Counted from the first letter of the stretch, positions 33,084 through 43,678 are shown. The stretch is 64,000 nt of DNA from Achromobacter sp. Root83 (GCF_001428845.1 NZ_LMIU01000027.1:1910-65909); one strand, 5' to 3'. The notes: a model not told the origin generated them from the sequence alone. A program made the numbers and translations.

Positions 33084-33602
33084 ATGACAGACCATTTCCC
33101 ACGCGCCCGCGTCGCCCTGGCATGCCTGGCACTGGCCGGGCTGACGGCCTGCGCCAACATGGCCCAGGTGCCGCCAGGCACCCCGCTGGCCGACGTCCAG
33201 GCCCAGTTCGGCTCCCCTAATTTTGAATGCCCGCAGGCCGGCGGCGGCCGCCGGGTGATCTGGACCCAACAGCCCATGGGCCAGTACGCCTGGGGCGCCA
33301 ACGTAGGCACGGACGGCAGGGTGGACCGCGTGCAGCCGCTCCTGACCGACGCCCACTTCAAGGTGCTGGCGGTCGGCGACTGGGGCCCCGAGCGGGTCCG
33401 TTGCGAATTCGGGCCACCCGCCCGCATCGACGTGGTCGGCCTGGGGGAACGGCGCGAAGTCGTCTGGTCCTACCGCTACAAGGAAAACAGCGTCTGGAAT
33501 TCGCTGATGTACGTCTACATGAGCCGAGATGGCAGCAAGGTGACCCACTTCCATCCCGGGCCCGACCCCATGTACGACGATGACAGATTCATGTGGCACT
33601 GA
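33084..33602 (+). CDS. Small outer-membrane lipoprotein, SmpA/BamE-like fold suspected
   Basis: The 172-residue product has a lipoprotein signal with LTAC. The mature start 'VPPGTPLADVQAQFGSPNFE' resembles the SmpA/OmlA/BamE element that describes how a parameter pair or envelope domain folds, and this 'G..L..V...FG.P' pattern occurs twice: again at 'ERVRCEFGPPARIDV'. The rest is rich in Trp, Tyr and Arg ('RREVVWSYRYKENSVW'). AAGGAG precedes the ATG. It is a single gene ending at a bidirectional terminator. Assignment to BamE itself is not claimed. Confidence 0.75.
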   Translation: MTDHFPRARVALACLALAGLTACANMAQVPPGTPLADVQAQFGSPNFECPQAGGGRRVIWTQQPMGQYAWGANVGTDGRVDRVQPLLTDAHFKVLAVGDWGPERVRCEFGPPARIDVVGLGERREVVWSYRYKENSVWNSLMYVYMSRDGSKVTHFHPGPDPMYDDDRFMWH

Positions 33603-33617
33603 ACCGCCCCCCAAAAA

Positions 33618-33641
33618 CAAACCCGCCTGACGGCGGGTTTG
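33618..33641. terminator. Bidirectional terminator between the lipoprotein gene and pssA
   Basis: CAAACCCGCC and GGCGGGTTTG form a perfect 10-bp stem with loop TGAC. A-rich sequence lies to the left and T-rich to the right, so it can serve both converging genes. Confidence 0.85.
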
Positions 33642-33651
33642 CTTTTGGGCT

Positions 33652-34425
33652 TCAGGACGAATGATTGCGGCGTTCCTGCTGCAGGCGGCGGACCTTGTTC
33701 CAGCGCCAGCCCCACGTGATCCAGCCCGACAGCCCGTACAGCACGAACAGGCCGAACAGCACGACCGGAGGATCGCTGGACACGAAAACGAACACGGCCA
33801 CGACCAGCAGGATGCCCCAGAACGGCACGCTGCGGCCCAGGGCGAAGCTCTTGCCGCTGAAGAACGGCGCGTTCGACACCATGGTGATGCCGGCATACAT
33901 GGTGAGGGTGAATGCCACCCAGGCCATCAGGCTGTCGTGGATGGGCAGCTTGTTGTCCACGGCCAGCCAGACGAAGCCCGCCACCAGCGCGGCCGCGGCC
34001 GGGCTGGGCAGCCCCTGAAAGAAGCGTTTGTCGACGACGGCGATATTGGTGTTGAAGCGCGCCAGGCGCAACGCGGCGCCGGCGACGTAGACGAAGGCGG
34101 CCAGCCAGCCCCAGCGGCCCAGATCGTTCAGGATCCATTCGTACATGACCAGCGCGGGAGCCACCCCGAAGGACGTCATGTCCGACAGCGAATCATATTG
34201 CTCGCCGAAGGCGGACTGCGTGTTGGTCAGCCGGGCAACCCGCCCATCCATGCCGTCCAGCACCATGGCCACGAAAATGGCGATGGCGGCGACTTCGAAG
34301 CGGTCGTTCATGGCCTGCACGACGGCATAGAACCCCGCGAACAAAGCGGCGGTGGTGAACGCGTTCGGGAGCAGGTAGATGCTCCTGTGGCGGTTCTCGG
34401 AATCGCGCATGGAAAAATTGGGCAT
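33652..34425 (-). CDS. pssA: CDP-diacylglycerol-serine O-phosphatidyltransferase
   Basis: PssA makes phosphatidylserine, the precursor of phosphatidylethanolamine, in the inner membrane. The 257-residue product has the CDP-alcohol phosphotransferase motif: 'DGMDGRVARLTNTQSAFG' followed by 'EQYDSLSD', giving the DG-AR-G-D-D pattern. Several hydrophobic helices follow and the tail is basic. This is the multi-helix type II enzyme. The Shine-Dalgarno is weak. It lies downstream of ilvC on the same strand but behind a strong terminator; a psd gene is not seen beside it. Confidence 0.95.
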   Translation of the reverse strand: MPNFSMRDSENRHRSIYLLPNAFTTAALFAGFYAVVQAMNDRFEVAAIAIFVAMVLDGMDGRVARLTNTQSAFGEQYDSLSDMTSFGVAPALVMYEWILNDLGRWGWLAAFVYVAGAALRLARFNTNIAVVDKRFFQGLPSPAAAALVAGFVWLAVDNKLPIHDSLMAWVAFTLTMYAGITMVSNAPFFSGKSFALGRSVPFWGILLVVAVFVFVSSDPPVVLFGLFVLYGLSGWITWGWRWNKVRRLQQERRNHSS

Positions 34426-34513
34426 GGTCTCAATAACTTACAACGGACTTTGAAAGGTTAACCCATATGGCCCCGCTTGCGGGATTGAGCAAGGATCGTG
34501 CCTGAGCCAAATA

Positions 34514-34550
34514 GCAAAAAAAACGGCACGCCCTCGCAGGCGTGCCGTTT
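34514..34550 (-). terminator. Rho-independent terminator of the ilvIHC operon
   Basis: AAACGGCACGCC (34521-34532), loop CTCGCA, GGCGTGCCGTTT (34539-34550): a perfect 12-bp stem. On the minus strand it is followed by a T-run (A-run at 34516-34523 on the plus strand). Confidence 0.9.
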
Positions 34551-34591
34551 GGATCCGAACGGTGCGGGGCCGGGCCCCGCGTCGGCCGGGA

Positions 34592-35683
<1,092 letters not shown>

Positions 35684-36175
35684 TCAAATCTTCAAAATCC
35701 GTTCACCGCGTCCGATGCCGGACACGCCGGTGCGCACGGTTTCAAGGATGGCACTGCGGTCCAGGGCCTCCAGGAAGGCCTGTACTTTTTCCTGCACCCC
35801 GGTCAACTCAATGGTGTAGGACTTGTCGGTGACGTCAATGATGCGGCCGCGGAAGATGTCCGCCATGCGCTTCATTTCCTCGCGTTCCTTGCCCACGGCG
35901 CGCACCTTCACGAGCATCAGCTCGCGCTCGATGTGGGCGCCTTCGGTCAGGTCCACCACCTTCACGACATCCACCAGGCGGTTCAGGTGCTTGGTGATCT
36001 GTTCGATGACTTCATCGGAACCGGTCGTCACGATGGTCATGCGCGACAGCGTGGAGTCCTCGGTGGGCGCCACGGTCAGGGTTTCGATGTTGTAGCCCCG
36101 CGCGGAAAACAGGCCGACCACGCGCGACAGCGCGCCGGGCTCGTTTTCGAGGAGGACGGAAATCACGTGCTTCAT
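35684..36175 (-). CDS. ilvH: Acetolactate synthase small (regulatory) subunit
   Basis: The regulatory subunit activates the catalytic subunit and senses valine. The 163-residue product starts 'MKHVISVLLENEPGALSRVVGLFSARGYNIETLTVAPTED', a standard ACT domain (residues 1-75 or so), and has the C-terminal ACT-like half. AAGGAGG precedes the ATG. It lies 11 bases after ilvI in the same operon. Confidence 0.97.
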   Translation of the reverse strand: MKHVISVLLENEPGALSRVVGLFSARGYNIETLTVAPTEDSTLSRMTIVTTGSDEVIEQITKHLNRLVDVVKVVDLTEGAHIERELMLVKVRAVGKEREEMKRMADIFRGRIIDVTDKSYTIELTGVQEKVQAFLEALDRSAILETVRTGVSGIGRGERILKI

Positions 36176-36186
36176 GGGTGGCCTCC

Positions 36187-37902
36187 TTACAGGTCTTCAG
36201 AGCCGAGCAGCATATCGGTCAGGCCGCGGCCGGCCTTGACCATCGGCCACACGTTTTCGGTGCGGTCGGTGATGAAGTCCAGGAAGACCAGGCGTTCCTT
36301 GTGCTTGCCGAAGGCTTCGCGCAGCGCCGGCTCGACGTCCGCCGGGCGCTCGATGCGCAGGCCCACGTGGCCATAGGCTTCAGCCACCTTGACGAAGTCG
36401 GGCAGCGAATCCATGTACGACTCGGAATAGCGCGAGCCGTAGTCGATCTGCTGCCACTGGCGGACCATGCCCAGGAATCGGTTGTTCAGGCAGATGATCT
36501 TGGGCGTCAGGCGGTACTGGTGGCAGGTCGACAGTTCCTGGATGTTCATCTGGATGGAACCCTCGCCGGTGATGACGGCGACGTCGTGCCCCGGATTGGC
36601 CATCTGCACGCCCATGGCGTACGGCAAGCCAACGCCCATGGTGCCCAGGCCGCCGGAGTTGATCCAGCGGCGCGGCTTGTCGAACTTGTAGTACTGGGCC
36701 GCCCACATCTGGTGCTGGCCCACGTCGGACGTGACGAAGGCGTCGCCGCCCGTCACTTCCCAGAGCTTTTCCACCACGTACTGCGGCTTGATGACTTCGT
36801 CCGAATTGGCGAACTTCAGGCATTCCTTGCCGCGCCAGGTCTCGACCTGCTCCCACCACCGGGTGATCGAGGCGGGCTTGTGCTCGGCGGCGGCAATGTC
36901 GTACTGCGCGCTGAGATCGGCCAGGACGTCCTTGACGTTGCCGACGATCGGGACATCCACGCGCACGCGCTTGGAGATCGACGACGGGTCGATATCGATA
37001 TGGATGATCTTGCGGGCGTTCTGCGCGAAGTGCTTGGGATTGCCGATCACGCGGTCATCGAAGCGGGCGCCGATGGCAAGCAGCACGTCGCAGTGCTGCA
37101 TGGCCATGTTGGCCTCGTACGTGCCGTGCATGCCGGGCATGCCCACGAACTGGCCGCTGCTGGCCGGGTAGCCGCCCAGACCCATCAGGGTGCTGGTGCA
37201 GGGCGCGCCAAGCTGCGACACGAGCTTGTTCAGCTCGGGCGCGGCGTTCGACAGGATGACTCCGCCGCCCGTATAGATCATCGGCCGCTCGGCGGCCAGC
37301 AGCATCTGCACGGCTTTCTTGATCTGCCCCTGGTGGCCCTTGGTGACGGGCGCGTAGGAACGCATCGAGATCTCGCCCTTGGGCGGCGTGTACTTGCACT
37401 GCGCGATGGTGATGTCCTTGGGGATATCCACCAGCACCGGGCCGGGACGGCCCGTGCGCGCGATGTGGAACGCGCGCCGCATGGTTTCGGCCAGGTCCTT
37501 GACGTCGCGCACAAGGAAGTTGTGCTTGACGCAGGGACGCGTGATGCCGACGGTGTCGCATTCCTGGAAGGCGTCCTCGCCGATGGCCGCAGTGGGCACC
37601 TGCCCGCTGATGATGACCATCGGGATGGAATCCATGTAGGCGGTGGCGATGCCGGTGACGGCATTGGTCACTCCCGGGCCGCTGGTCACGAGGCAGACGC
37701 CGACCTTTTGCGACGAGCGCGAATAGGCATCGGCGGCGTGCACGGCGGCTTGCTCGTGACGAACCAGGATATGCTGAAATTTGTCTTGCTTGAAGATCGC
37801 GTCGTAGATGTAAAGCACTGCGCCGCCGGGGTAGCCGAAAACGTGTTCCACGCCCTCATCGGCCAGGCAGCGCACGACGATATCGGCGCCATTCATTTCC
37901 AT
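36187..37902 (-). CDS. ilvI: Acetolactate synthase large (catalytic) subunit
   Basis: This thiamine-diphosphate enzyme makes acetolactate and acetohydroxybutyrate. The 571-residue product begins 'MEMNGADIVVRCLADEGVEH', with the catalytic Glu in 'VRHEQAAVHAADAY', the FAD/central domain, and the ThDP motif near 'VITGEGSIQMNIQELSTC' to 'LNNRFLGMVRQWQ'. The frame runs upstream to 38124 but the ATG at 37902 (AAGGAA upstream) gives the family N-terminus. First gene of the operon. Confidence 0.97.
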   Translation of the reverse strand: MEMNGADIVVRCLADEGVEHVFGYPGGAVLYIYDAIFKQDKFQHILVRHEQAAVHAADAYSRSSQKVGVCLVTSGPGVTNAVTGIATAYMDSIPMVIISGQVPTAAIGEDAFQECDTVGITRPCVKHNFLVRDVKDLAETMRRAFHIARTGRPGPVLVDIPKDITIAQCKYTPPKGEISMRSYAPVTKGHQGQIKKAVQMLLAAERPMIYTGGGVILSNAAPELNKLVSQLGAPCTSTLMGLGGYPASSGQFVGMPGMHGTYEANMAMQHCDVLLAIGARFDDRVIGNPKHFAQNARKIIHIDIDPSSISKRVRVDVPIVGNVKDVLADLSAQYDIAAAEHKPASITRWWEQVETWRGKECLKFANSDEVIKPQYVVEKLWEVTGGDAFVTSDVGQHQMWAAQYYKFDKPRRWINSGGLGTMGVGLPYAMGVQMANPGHDVAVITGEGSIQMNIQELSTCHQYRLTPKIICLNNRFLGMVRQWQQIDYGSRYSESYMDSLPDFVKVAEAYGHVGLRIERPADVEPALREAFGKHKERLVFLDFITDRTENVWPMVKAGRGLTDMLLGSEDL

Positions 37903-38373
37903 GTTGTATTTCCTTTCAGTACCGGCCCTGCAACCCTGACTGCTGCTCGCCCGGATACGGCGGCAACGGAACCCATACCGGCTACGACAACATGATCCGG
38001 CGCTTAGCGGCTCACGGAGCCACGCCACCCGGACACCTTGCCGACCCGGCACACGCTCGACAGAACGCAGTGCAAACGCCCCTGGGGGACGCTGGAGGTC
38101 GAAATGGAAGCCTTGGCAACACACGCTTGTGGCGCGGCCAACGGCAGGTGTGACTGTTGCAAGAGGGCTGGGAGGTGACCCTGGCCCTCTGCATCAACGC
38201 CCCGGTATCGGATATGCAGACCGGAGCAAGTGGAGGAATTTACCGCGTTGCGTCAAAGGTGGCAAATCGGCTTTTTTCCGACCGTTGCGCGGAAGGTTCG
38301 GTAACTATCCGGCCCCAAAAAAGCCGCGTGCGTCTCTATACTTGTTCCGTTGTCCAGAACCGAGCCGCAGCCC
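37903..38373. other. 471-bp divergent region between ilvI and the FUSC gene
   Basis: No gene is supported. On the ilvI strand a hairpin with arms AGAGGGC and GCCCTCT (38162-38190) lies about 260 bases upstream of ilvI. The small frame at 38012-38197 has no run of Val, Leu or Ile codons, so it is not an attenuation leader peptide. A TTGACG element near 38250 lacks a good -10. Confidence 0.6.
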
Positions 38374-40599
38374 ATGGATTTGCGCATTGCCAGCATTCGC
38401 CGCTTCCTCTATAGCCACTACTTCTTCGGAGGGGTGCGCCAGGGGGTCGGCATGCTGTTGCCCGTGCTGGTGCTTGGGGGCATTTTCGGCAACTACACGA
38501 CGGGCCTGGTCGCCACATTCGGCGCGCAATGCCTGGCCATCATCGACCAGCCGGGCGGCCCACAGCGCCACCGCACCAACGAGATGCTGGGCGGCGCGGC
38601 GCTGGGCACCATCACCGTCATCATCACCGGGCTGGCGTCCACGCACCCCGTGCTGATCTGGCTGGTGGTCATTGCGCAGTGCTTTGTCTATTCGATGTTC
38701 ACCGTCTTCGGCAAGCGCGGCGGATTGATCGGCTTTGCCGGCCTGCTGCTGATGACCTTGACCATGCATTCGCCGCTGGAGCCGCACGAGGTGCTGGCCC
38801 ATGCGGCCGCCACCTTGGGCGGCGCGCTCTTCTATGTGGTGTTCAGCCTGGGCTTTTCCCGGCTGTTCTGGCTGCGCGAAGAGCAGCAGGCCATGTCGGT
38901 GGCGCTCTTCGCCACGGCCGACTACGTCGCCGCCCGCGCCTCCTTCTATGACGAAACCGCCGATCTGGACGAGGCCTACCGCAACCTGATCCAGCGCCAG
39001 TCCGTCATGACGGAAAAGCACCAGGCCGCCCGCGACATGGTGCTGCGCGCCCTGCCCCGCGGCAAAGGCCTGGGGGACCGCCAGCGCGTCATGATCTGGA
39101 ACATGTTCGTGGACATGCTGCAACTGCTGGACACGCTGGTGGCCACGCACACCGATTATGCGGCCCTGCGCCGCACGCTGGCCGGCAACGACTGCCTGAT
39201 GTTCATGCGCGACGCGCTGGTGAAGATGTCGCTGGAACTCAACCGCATCGCGCTGGACGTGTCGCGCGGGCGCAAGGTGCAGTACCGCAGCAGCGCCAAG
39301 GCGGAACTGCGCGCCATCGAATACGAGATCGAGCAGCTCAAGCAGCAGGGCCTGGGCGAGCGCGACCCGGAGATACTGGCGCTGATCATCCAGGTGCTGC
39401 GCCGCCTGCGCAACTCGGCGCGCATCGTCGACCGGCTTGCCGACCACACCGCGGCCTCGCCGGACGCCAAGCCCACCGACGTGCTCCGCATCAACAAGTC
39501 GCTGACCCGGTTCATTTCGCGCCAGGAGTTCCGATTCGGCCTCCTGACCAGCAACCTGCGGCTGGATTCGCCTCATTTCCGCTACGCGCTCCGGGTAACC
39601 GCCGCCGCCGCGATCGCCATGACCCTGGCCAGCCGGTGGCTGTCGCCGGAGTTCTCGGCGCACAACTACTGGATCATGCTGACCATCGTGATCATCATGA
39701 AGCCGGGCTTCGCGCTGACGCGCCAGCGCAATGGCTGGCGGCTGATGGGCACCCTGATCGGCTGCATCTGCGCCTTGCTGCTGTTCAACGTCACCGATCG
39801 ACCCGGCATCCTGTTCGCGGTGCTGCTGGGCGCCTGCATCATGGGCAACAGCCTGGTTCAGCTGAACTACATGGCCAGCGCCATCTTCAACACGCTGTTC
39901 GTGGTGCTTGTCTTTCACTTCGTGTCGCCGGGCACCGTGTCCATGGCGGTGATCGGCGAACGCGCCATCGACACCCTGCTGGGCTGCGCGCTGGCGCTGA
40001 TCTGCAGCTATATCCTGCCCTGGTGGGAGGCCCGCTACCTCAAGCCCCTGGCCTCGGCGGCGACGCGCGCCAATCGCGAATACCTGCTGGCGGGACTGCG
40101 CTACGCCGAGGCCATGCAGGCGCACGGCGCCCCGGTGGGCGAGGCGGCCGCCGAGACGCCCGCGGTGACGGACGCGGATCTGGCCTGGCGCCTGGCCCGC
40201 AAGAACGTGCATATCGCATTCAGCAATTTCGCCGAAGCGTTCTACCGGATGATGAGCGAACCCAAGTCGCACCAGGTAGATGTGCCGGAACTGAACAACC
40301 TGCTGATCCAGAACCATGTGCTGGCGTCCCAGATCACCGCGGCGGTCCCCATCCTGGCAGCGCTGCCCAGGACGCCCGAATCCATTCAGCAGGCCTTGAA
40401 CGGCATGGTCACGCTGCTGGACGAAAGCCGCCCGCAGGCGCCCGCGAATCTGCCGGCGCATTTCGACACCGACGGCGAACAGGCCGCGCTGGTCTATCCC
40501 GTCAAACAGATGCTGAAGGCCAGCCACATGATCCGGCAGGAACTCCAGGCGCTTGCCGACCCCATGCATGCGCCGCCGATGGCGGCGGCCGCCTCCTAG
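38374..40599 (+). CDS. FUSC/YccS-type inner-membrane protein
   Basis: The 741-residue product has two clusters of membrane helices, each followed by a soluble region, as in YccS/YhfK and the PET-type FUSC proteins. The first cluster (about 20-150) includes 'LLPVLVLGGIFGNYTTGLVATFGAQCLAIID'; the second (about 395-540) includes 'NYWIMLTIVIIMKPGFALTRQRNGWRLMGTLIG', which is the FUSC signature. Soluble helices follow each. Role unproven; related proteins are linked to aromatic acid efflux. A TTG at 38350 is possible; the ATG is preferred though neither has a good Shine-Dalgarno. Confidence 0.88.
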   Translation: MDLRIASIRRFLYSHYFFGGVRQGVGMLLPVLVLGGIFGNYTTGLVATFGAQCLAIIDQPGGPQRHRTNEMLGGAALGTITVIITGLASTHPVLIWLVVIAQCFVYSMFTVFGKRGGLIGFAGLLLMTLTMHSPLEPHEVLAHAAATLGGALFYVVFSLGFSRLFWLREEQQAMSVALFATADYVAARASFYDETADLDEAYRNLIQRQSVMTEKHQAARDMVLRALPRGKGLGDRQRVMIWNMFVDMLQLLDTLVATHTDYAALRRTLAGNDCLMFMRDALVKMSLELNRIALDVSRGRKVQYRSSAKAELRAIEYEIEQLKQQGLGERDPEILALIIQVLRRLRNSARIVDRLADHTAASPDAKPTDVLRINKSLTRFISRQEFRFGLLTSNLRLDSPHFRYALRVTAAAAIAMTLASRWLSPEFSAHNYWIMLTIVIIMKPGFALTRQRNGWRLMGTLIGCICALLLFNVTDRPGILFAVLLGACIMGNSLVQLNYMASAIFNTLFVVLVFHFVSPGTVSMAVIGERAIDTLLGCALALICSYILPWWEARYLKPLASAATRANREYLLAGLRYAEAMQAHGAPVGEAAAETPAVTDADLAWRLARKNVHIAFSNFAEAFYRMMSEPKSHQVDVPELNNLLIQNHVLASQITAAVPILAALPRTPESIQQALNGMVTLLDESRPQAPANLPAHFDTDGEQAALVYPVKQMLKASHMIRQELQALADPMHAPPMAAAAS

Positions 40600-40625
40600 C
40601 GCCCGAACTCGGCGGCCCGCACGCG

Positions 40626-40654
40626 AAAAAAAATCCGGCCAGGCCGGATTTTTT
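40626..40654. terminator. Bidirectional terminator between the FUSC gene and yaaA
   Basis: ATCCGGCC and GGCCGGAT flank one base, with A-run before and T-run after, so the stem ends converging transcripts of both neighbours. Confidence 0.85.
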
Positions 40655-40675
40655 GTTGGGACGATACCCTGCCGT

Positions 40676-41449
40676 TCAGGCCAGCTTGCGGCGGAACACC
40701 AGCTTGTCCGCCGACGACGCCGATGCGTCATGGGCATAGCCTTCCAGATCGAAGCCATGCAGGCCTTCCGGCTTGGCGACCTTGTGCTGGATGGCATAGC
40801 GGGCCATCAGGCCGCGCGCACGCTTGGCATGGAAGCTGATGATCTTCCAGGCCCCATTCTTCCAGTCCTGGAACACGCACTGCACCACGCGCGCGTTCAG
40901 GGCCTTCAGGTCGACCGACTTGAAATACTCTTCGGACGCCAGGTTGACGATCACCGGAGACTTCTGGCCGGACTGCCGTTCATTCAGGTATTCGGAAATG
41001 GCGCCGCCCCAATACTCGTACAGGTTCTTGCCCTTGGCGGTCGCCAGGCGCGTGCCCATTTCCAGGCGGTACGGCTGCATCAGGTCCAGGGGCCGCAGCA
41101 CGCCGTACAGGCCGCTGAGGATGGCCACATGCTCTTGCGCCCAATCCAGCTGCTTGGCCGACAGGGTGGCGGCATCCAGACCTTCGTAGACATCGCCATT
41201 GAAGGCCAGCACGGCCTGGCGCGAATTGGCCTGCGTGAAGCTGCGCTTCCAGTGCGCATAGCGCTGGACGTTCAGTTCGGACAGGGCCGGGCTCAGGCTC
41301 ATGAGAGCCGAGATGTCCTCGGCGGTCTTGGTCTTCAGGACCTTGATCAGACCCGCGGCCTGGTCGACGAACAGTGGCTGGGTGTGCGTCTCGATGTGGA
41401 GCGGCGAGTCGTAGTCCAGCTTCTTGGCGGGGGAAAGCAAAAACAGCAT
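40676..41449 (-). CDS. yaaA: YaaA-family peroxide stress protein
   Basis: YaaA lowers free intracellular iron during peroxide stress in E. coli. The 257-residue product opens with the diagnostic 'MLFLLSPAKKLDYDSP' and has 'AVLAFNGDVYEGLDA', 'ILSGLYGVLRPLDLMQPYRLEMGT' (conserved block) and 'VNLASEEYFKSVD'. Length is normal. It is the only gene between a bidirectional terminator and bdhA, which it follows by 15 bases on the same strand. Confidence 0.95.
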   Translation of the reverse strand: MLFLLSPAKKLDYDSPLHIETHTQPLFVDQAAGLIKVLKTKTAEDISALMSLSPALSELNVQRYAHWKRSFTQANSRQAVLAFNGDVYEGLDAATLSAKQLDWAQEHVAILSGLYGVLRPLDLMQPYRLEMGTRLATAKGKNLYEYWGGAISEYLNERQSGQKSPVIVNLASEEYFKSVDLKALNARVVQCVFQDWKNGAWKIISFHAKRARGLMARYAIQHKVAKPEGLHGFDLEGYAHDASASSADKLVFRRKLA

Positions 41450-41464
41450 TCGGGGATTCCTTTA

Positions 41465-42247
41465 TTAGCGCGCCGTCCAGCCGCCGTCGACAGAGATGGT
41501 GGTGCCGGTGATTTGCGCGGCGGCGTCCGAAGCCAGGAAGACGGCAGTGCCGCCCAGTTGCTCGGGCGTCACGAATTGCAGCGAAGGCTGCTTTTCGCTG
41601 AGCAGGTCGCGGGCGGCGGCTTCCTGGTCCACGCCATTCTTTTCAGCCAGCGCGGTGATCTGTTTTTCAACGAGCGGGGTGCGCACCCAGCCCGGGCAGA
41701 TGGCGTTGGCGGTGATGCCCTGGCCAGCCGTTTCCAGCGCCGTGACCTTGGTGAAACCCACCACGCCATGCTTGGCGGCCACATAGGCGGACTTGCTGGC
41801 CGAGGCCACGAGGCCATGCGCGGATGCGATATTGATGATGCGTCCGGAGCCCTGCTTCTTCATGTGCGGCAGCGCCGCGGCAGTGCCATGGAACACGGCC
41901 GACAGGTTCAGCGCCAGGATGGCGTCCCATTTCTCGGCGGGAAAGTCCTCGATCAGCGCGGTGTGCTGGATGCCGGCGTTATTGACCAGGATGTCGATGC
42001 GGCCCATCTGGCGGACCGTGTTCTCGACCAGTTCACGCACGGCCGAACCCTTGGACAGGTCCGCGCCGTCGTAGATCACCTTCACGCCATGCTGTTCGGC
42101 CAGGCTGGCGCGCAGCGTTTCGATTTCGGCCGCGTCGCCAAAGCCGTTCAGCACGATATCGGCGCCCTGTTGGGCGAAGGCCGTGGCGATACCCAGGCCG
42201 ATGCCGCTGGTGGAACCGGTGACGAGTGCTACTTTTCCTTTGAGCAT
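41465..42247 (-). CDS. bdhA: 3-hydroxybutyrate dehydrogenase (short-chain dehydrogenase)
   Basis: This NAD-dependent enzyme interconverts 3-hydroxybutyrate and acetoacetate in polyhydroxybutyrate turnover. The 260-residue product has the cofactor motif 'TGSTSGIGLG' (10-19), 'NNAGIQH' and the catalytic triad Ser142, Tyr155, Lys159 within 'SAHGLVASASKSAYVAAKHG'. The stretch 'HTALIEDFPAEKWDAILALNL' and the C-terminus 'GTTISVDGGWTAR' match known 3-hydroxybutyrate dehydrogenases. CAGGAG precedes the ATG. Confidence 0.93.
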   Translation of the reverse strand: MLKGKVALVTGSTSGIGLGIATAFAQQGADIVLNGFGDAAEIETLRASLAEQHGVKVIYDGADLSKGSAVRELVENTVRQMGRIDILVNNAGIQHTALIEDFPAEKWDAILALNLSAVFHGTAAALPHMKKQGSGRIINIASAHGLVASASKSAYVAAKHGVVGFTKVTALETAGQGITANAICPGWVRTPLVEKQITALAEKNGVDQEAAARDLLSEKQPSLQFVTPEQLGGTAVFLASDAAAQITGTTISVDGGWTAR

Positions 42248-42353
42248 GAGCTTTCTCCTGTGAGCTGGCGCATAAATCGGGAAGCGAAAACGGGCTTCAA
42301 GTGTAGCTGCCCGGCAAGGCGGTCATCATGCCATGTCCCCGCGCGCCGCAGGG

Positions 42354-43571
42354 TCAGGCGGCAGGCGGCTTGTCCGCCGGGGAGGACGGCGACGGCTCCG
42401 TCGCCTGCTCCGCCTCCGCCACGGGCAGGCCCGCCATGCCGCCCATCCTTTCCGGCACGCGCTCGAGCAGCTTGATCAGCATGGGCACCACGCCCATCGA
42501 CACCGCCACGATCACCGACAACACGTCGCGCTGCTCCAGGTTCACCAAATGGTTGTCCCAGGCTTCGTTGAAGATGGCGAAGCTGAACTCCCCGCCCTGC
42601 GCCAGCACGACGGCAAACAGCAGGCGGTGGTAGCGGGGCAAACCCAGAAAGCGCGCAAAACCGTACAAGACCACGGACTTGACCACGAGCAGGGCGGCCA
42701 CGCCGGCGAAAATGAACATCCAGTGATGGGCCACTACCTTCAGATTGATGGACATGCCGATCGCCACGAAGAACAGGCCCAGGAGCAGCCCCTTGAACGG
42801 GTCGATCGCCTTTTCCAGTTCATGCCGATAGCGCGATTCGGCCATCAACACGCCCACCAGGAATCCGCCCAGGCCCGCCGACAAGCCGGCATAGTCGAAC
42901 AATTGGGCGGCGCCCACCACCATCAGCAGGGCGGCCGCGGTGAAGAGTTCATTCAGTTCCGCCTTGGCCGCCCAGCCCAGCAGCCGCAGCCGGTACGCCA
43001 GCGCCACGACGGCCACGGCCACCAGCGCTTCCTTGAAGGACGGCGCCGACGAGCCGTCCGCCCCCAGAAGGCCGGCCGCCACCAGCATGGGAATCGCCGC
43101 CATGTCCTGGAACAGCAGCACCCCCAGCGCGGAGCGCCCCAGTGGAGTGCGCGTCAGCGCGCGCTCGTCCAGCAGCCGCAACGCCACCGCCGTGGACGAC
43201 AGCGCCAACGACAAGCCGCACAGCACCGCCGCCTGCCATTCCATGCCCGCCAGATGCCGCAGGGCCGCGCCGAACACCAGCCCCAGCAGCAGGCCGCAAG
43301 CCAGCATCTGCAGGGAACCCAATATGAAGACCTCGCTGCGCATGGCCCACAGGCGCTTGGGCGACAGTTCCAGGCCGATGATGAACAGCATCATCACCAC
43401 GCCCCACTGCGAGACGCCAATCATCGTGTCCACATTCGTCACGAGCTTCAGGCACGAAGGCCCGACCAGCACGCCTGCGATCAGGTAGCCCGGAATGGCT
43501 CCCAGGCCCAGCCGCTGGGTGATGGGCACACACAGCACGGCCGCAAGCAGAAGAATGAGGATGAGGTCCAT
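42354..43571 (-). CDS. Kef-type cation/proton antiporter (CPA2) without a regulatory domain
   Basis: The 405-residue product is one CPA2 membrane domain: 'GYLIAGVLVGPSCLKLV', 'LGLSLALSSTAVALRLLDERA'-like segment, 'LLFQDMAAIPMLVAAGLLG' and 'LGGFLVGVLMAESRYRHELE' are KefB/KefC signatures. It stops after the last helix with a short acidic, proline-rich tail. The RCK/TrkA-N nucleotide-binding domain of full KefB/KefC (about 600 residues) is absent. The start is uncertain: ATG at 43571 gives a clean first helix, ATG at 43610 is also open; neither has a strong Shine-Dalgarno. Confidence 0.88.
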   Translation of the reverse strand: MDLILILLLAAVLCVPITQRLGLGAIPGYLIAGVLVGPSCLKLVTNVDTMIGVSQWGVVMMLFIIGLELSPKRLWAMRSEVFILGSLQMLACGLLLGLVFGAALRHLAGMEWQAAVLCGLSLALSSTAVALRLLDERALTRTPLGRSALGVLLFQDMAAIPMLVAAGLLGADGSSAPSFKEALVAVAVVALAYRLRLLGWAAKAELNELFTAAALLMVVGAAQLFDYAGLSAGLGGFLVGVLMAESRYRHELEKAIDPFKGLLLGLFFVAIGMSINLKVVAHHWMFIFAGVAALLVVKSVVLYGFARFLGLPRYHRLLFAVVLAQGGEFSFAIFNEAWDNHLVNLEQRDVLSVIVAVSMGVVPMLIKLLERVPERMGGMAGLPVAEAEQATEPSPSSPADKPPAA

Positions 43572-43678
43572 GGGACGAGAGATAGACTGAATGGGGGGAA
43601 TTCTGGCCAAAGAATGGCCTGGCTGGAAGCCGGTTGAAACCCGCTGTGGTCCTTTTACCCGTGCTCTTTTCCTACCGC

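Noticed and set aside
34426-34591. A psd gene between ilvC and pssA, as in some Burkholderiales
   Set aside because: The gap is only 166 bases and contains the ilvC terminator; no psd coding sequence is there.
38012-38197. A 61-codon minus-strand frame before ilvI as an attenuation leader peptide
   Set aside because: It has no cluster of valine, leucine or isoleucine codons and no terminator structure follows it at the right distance.
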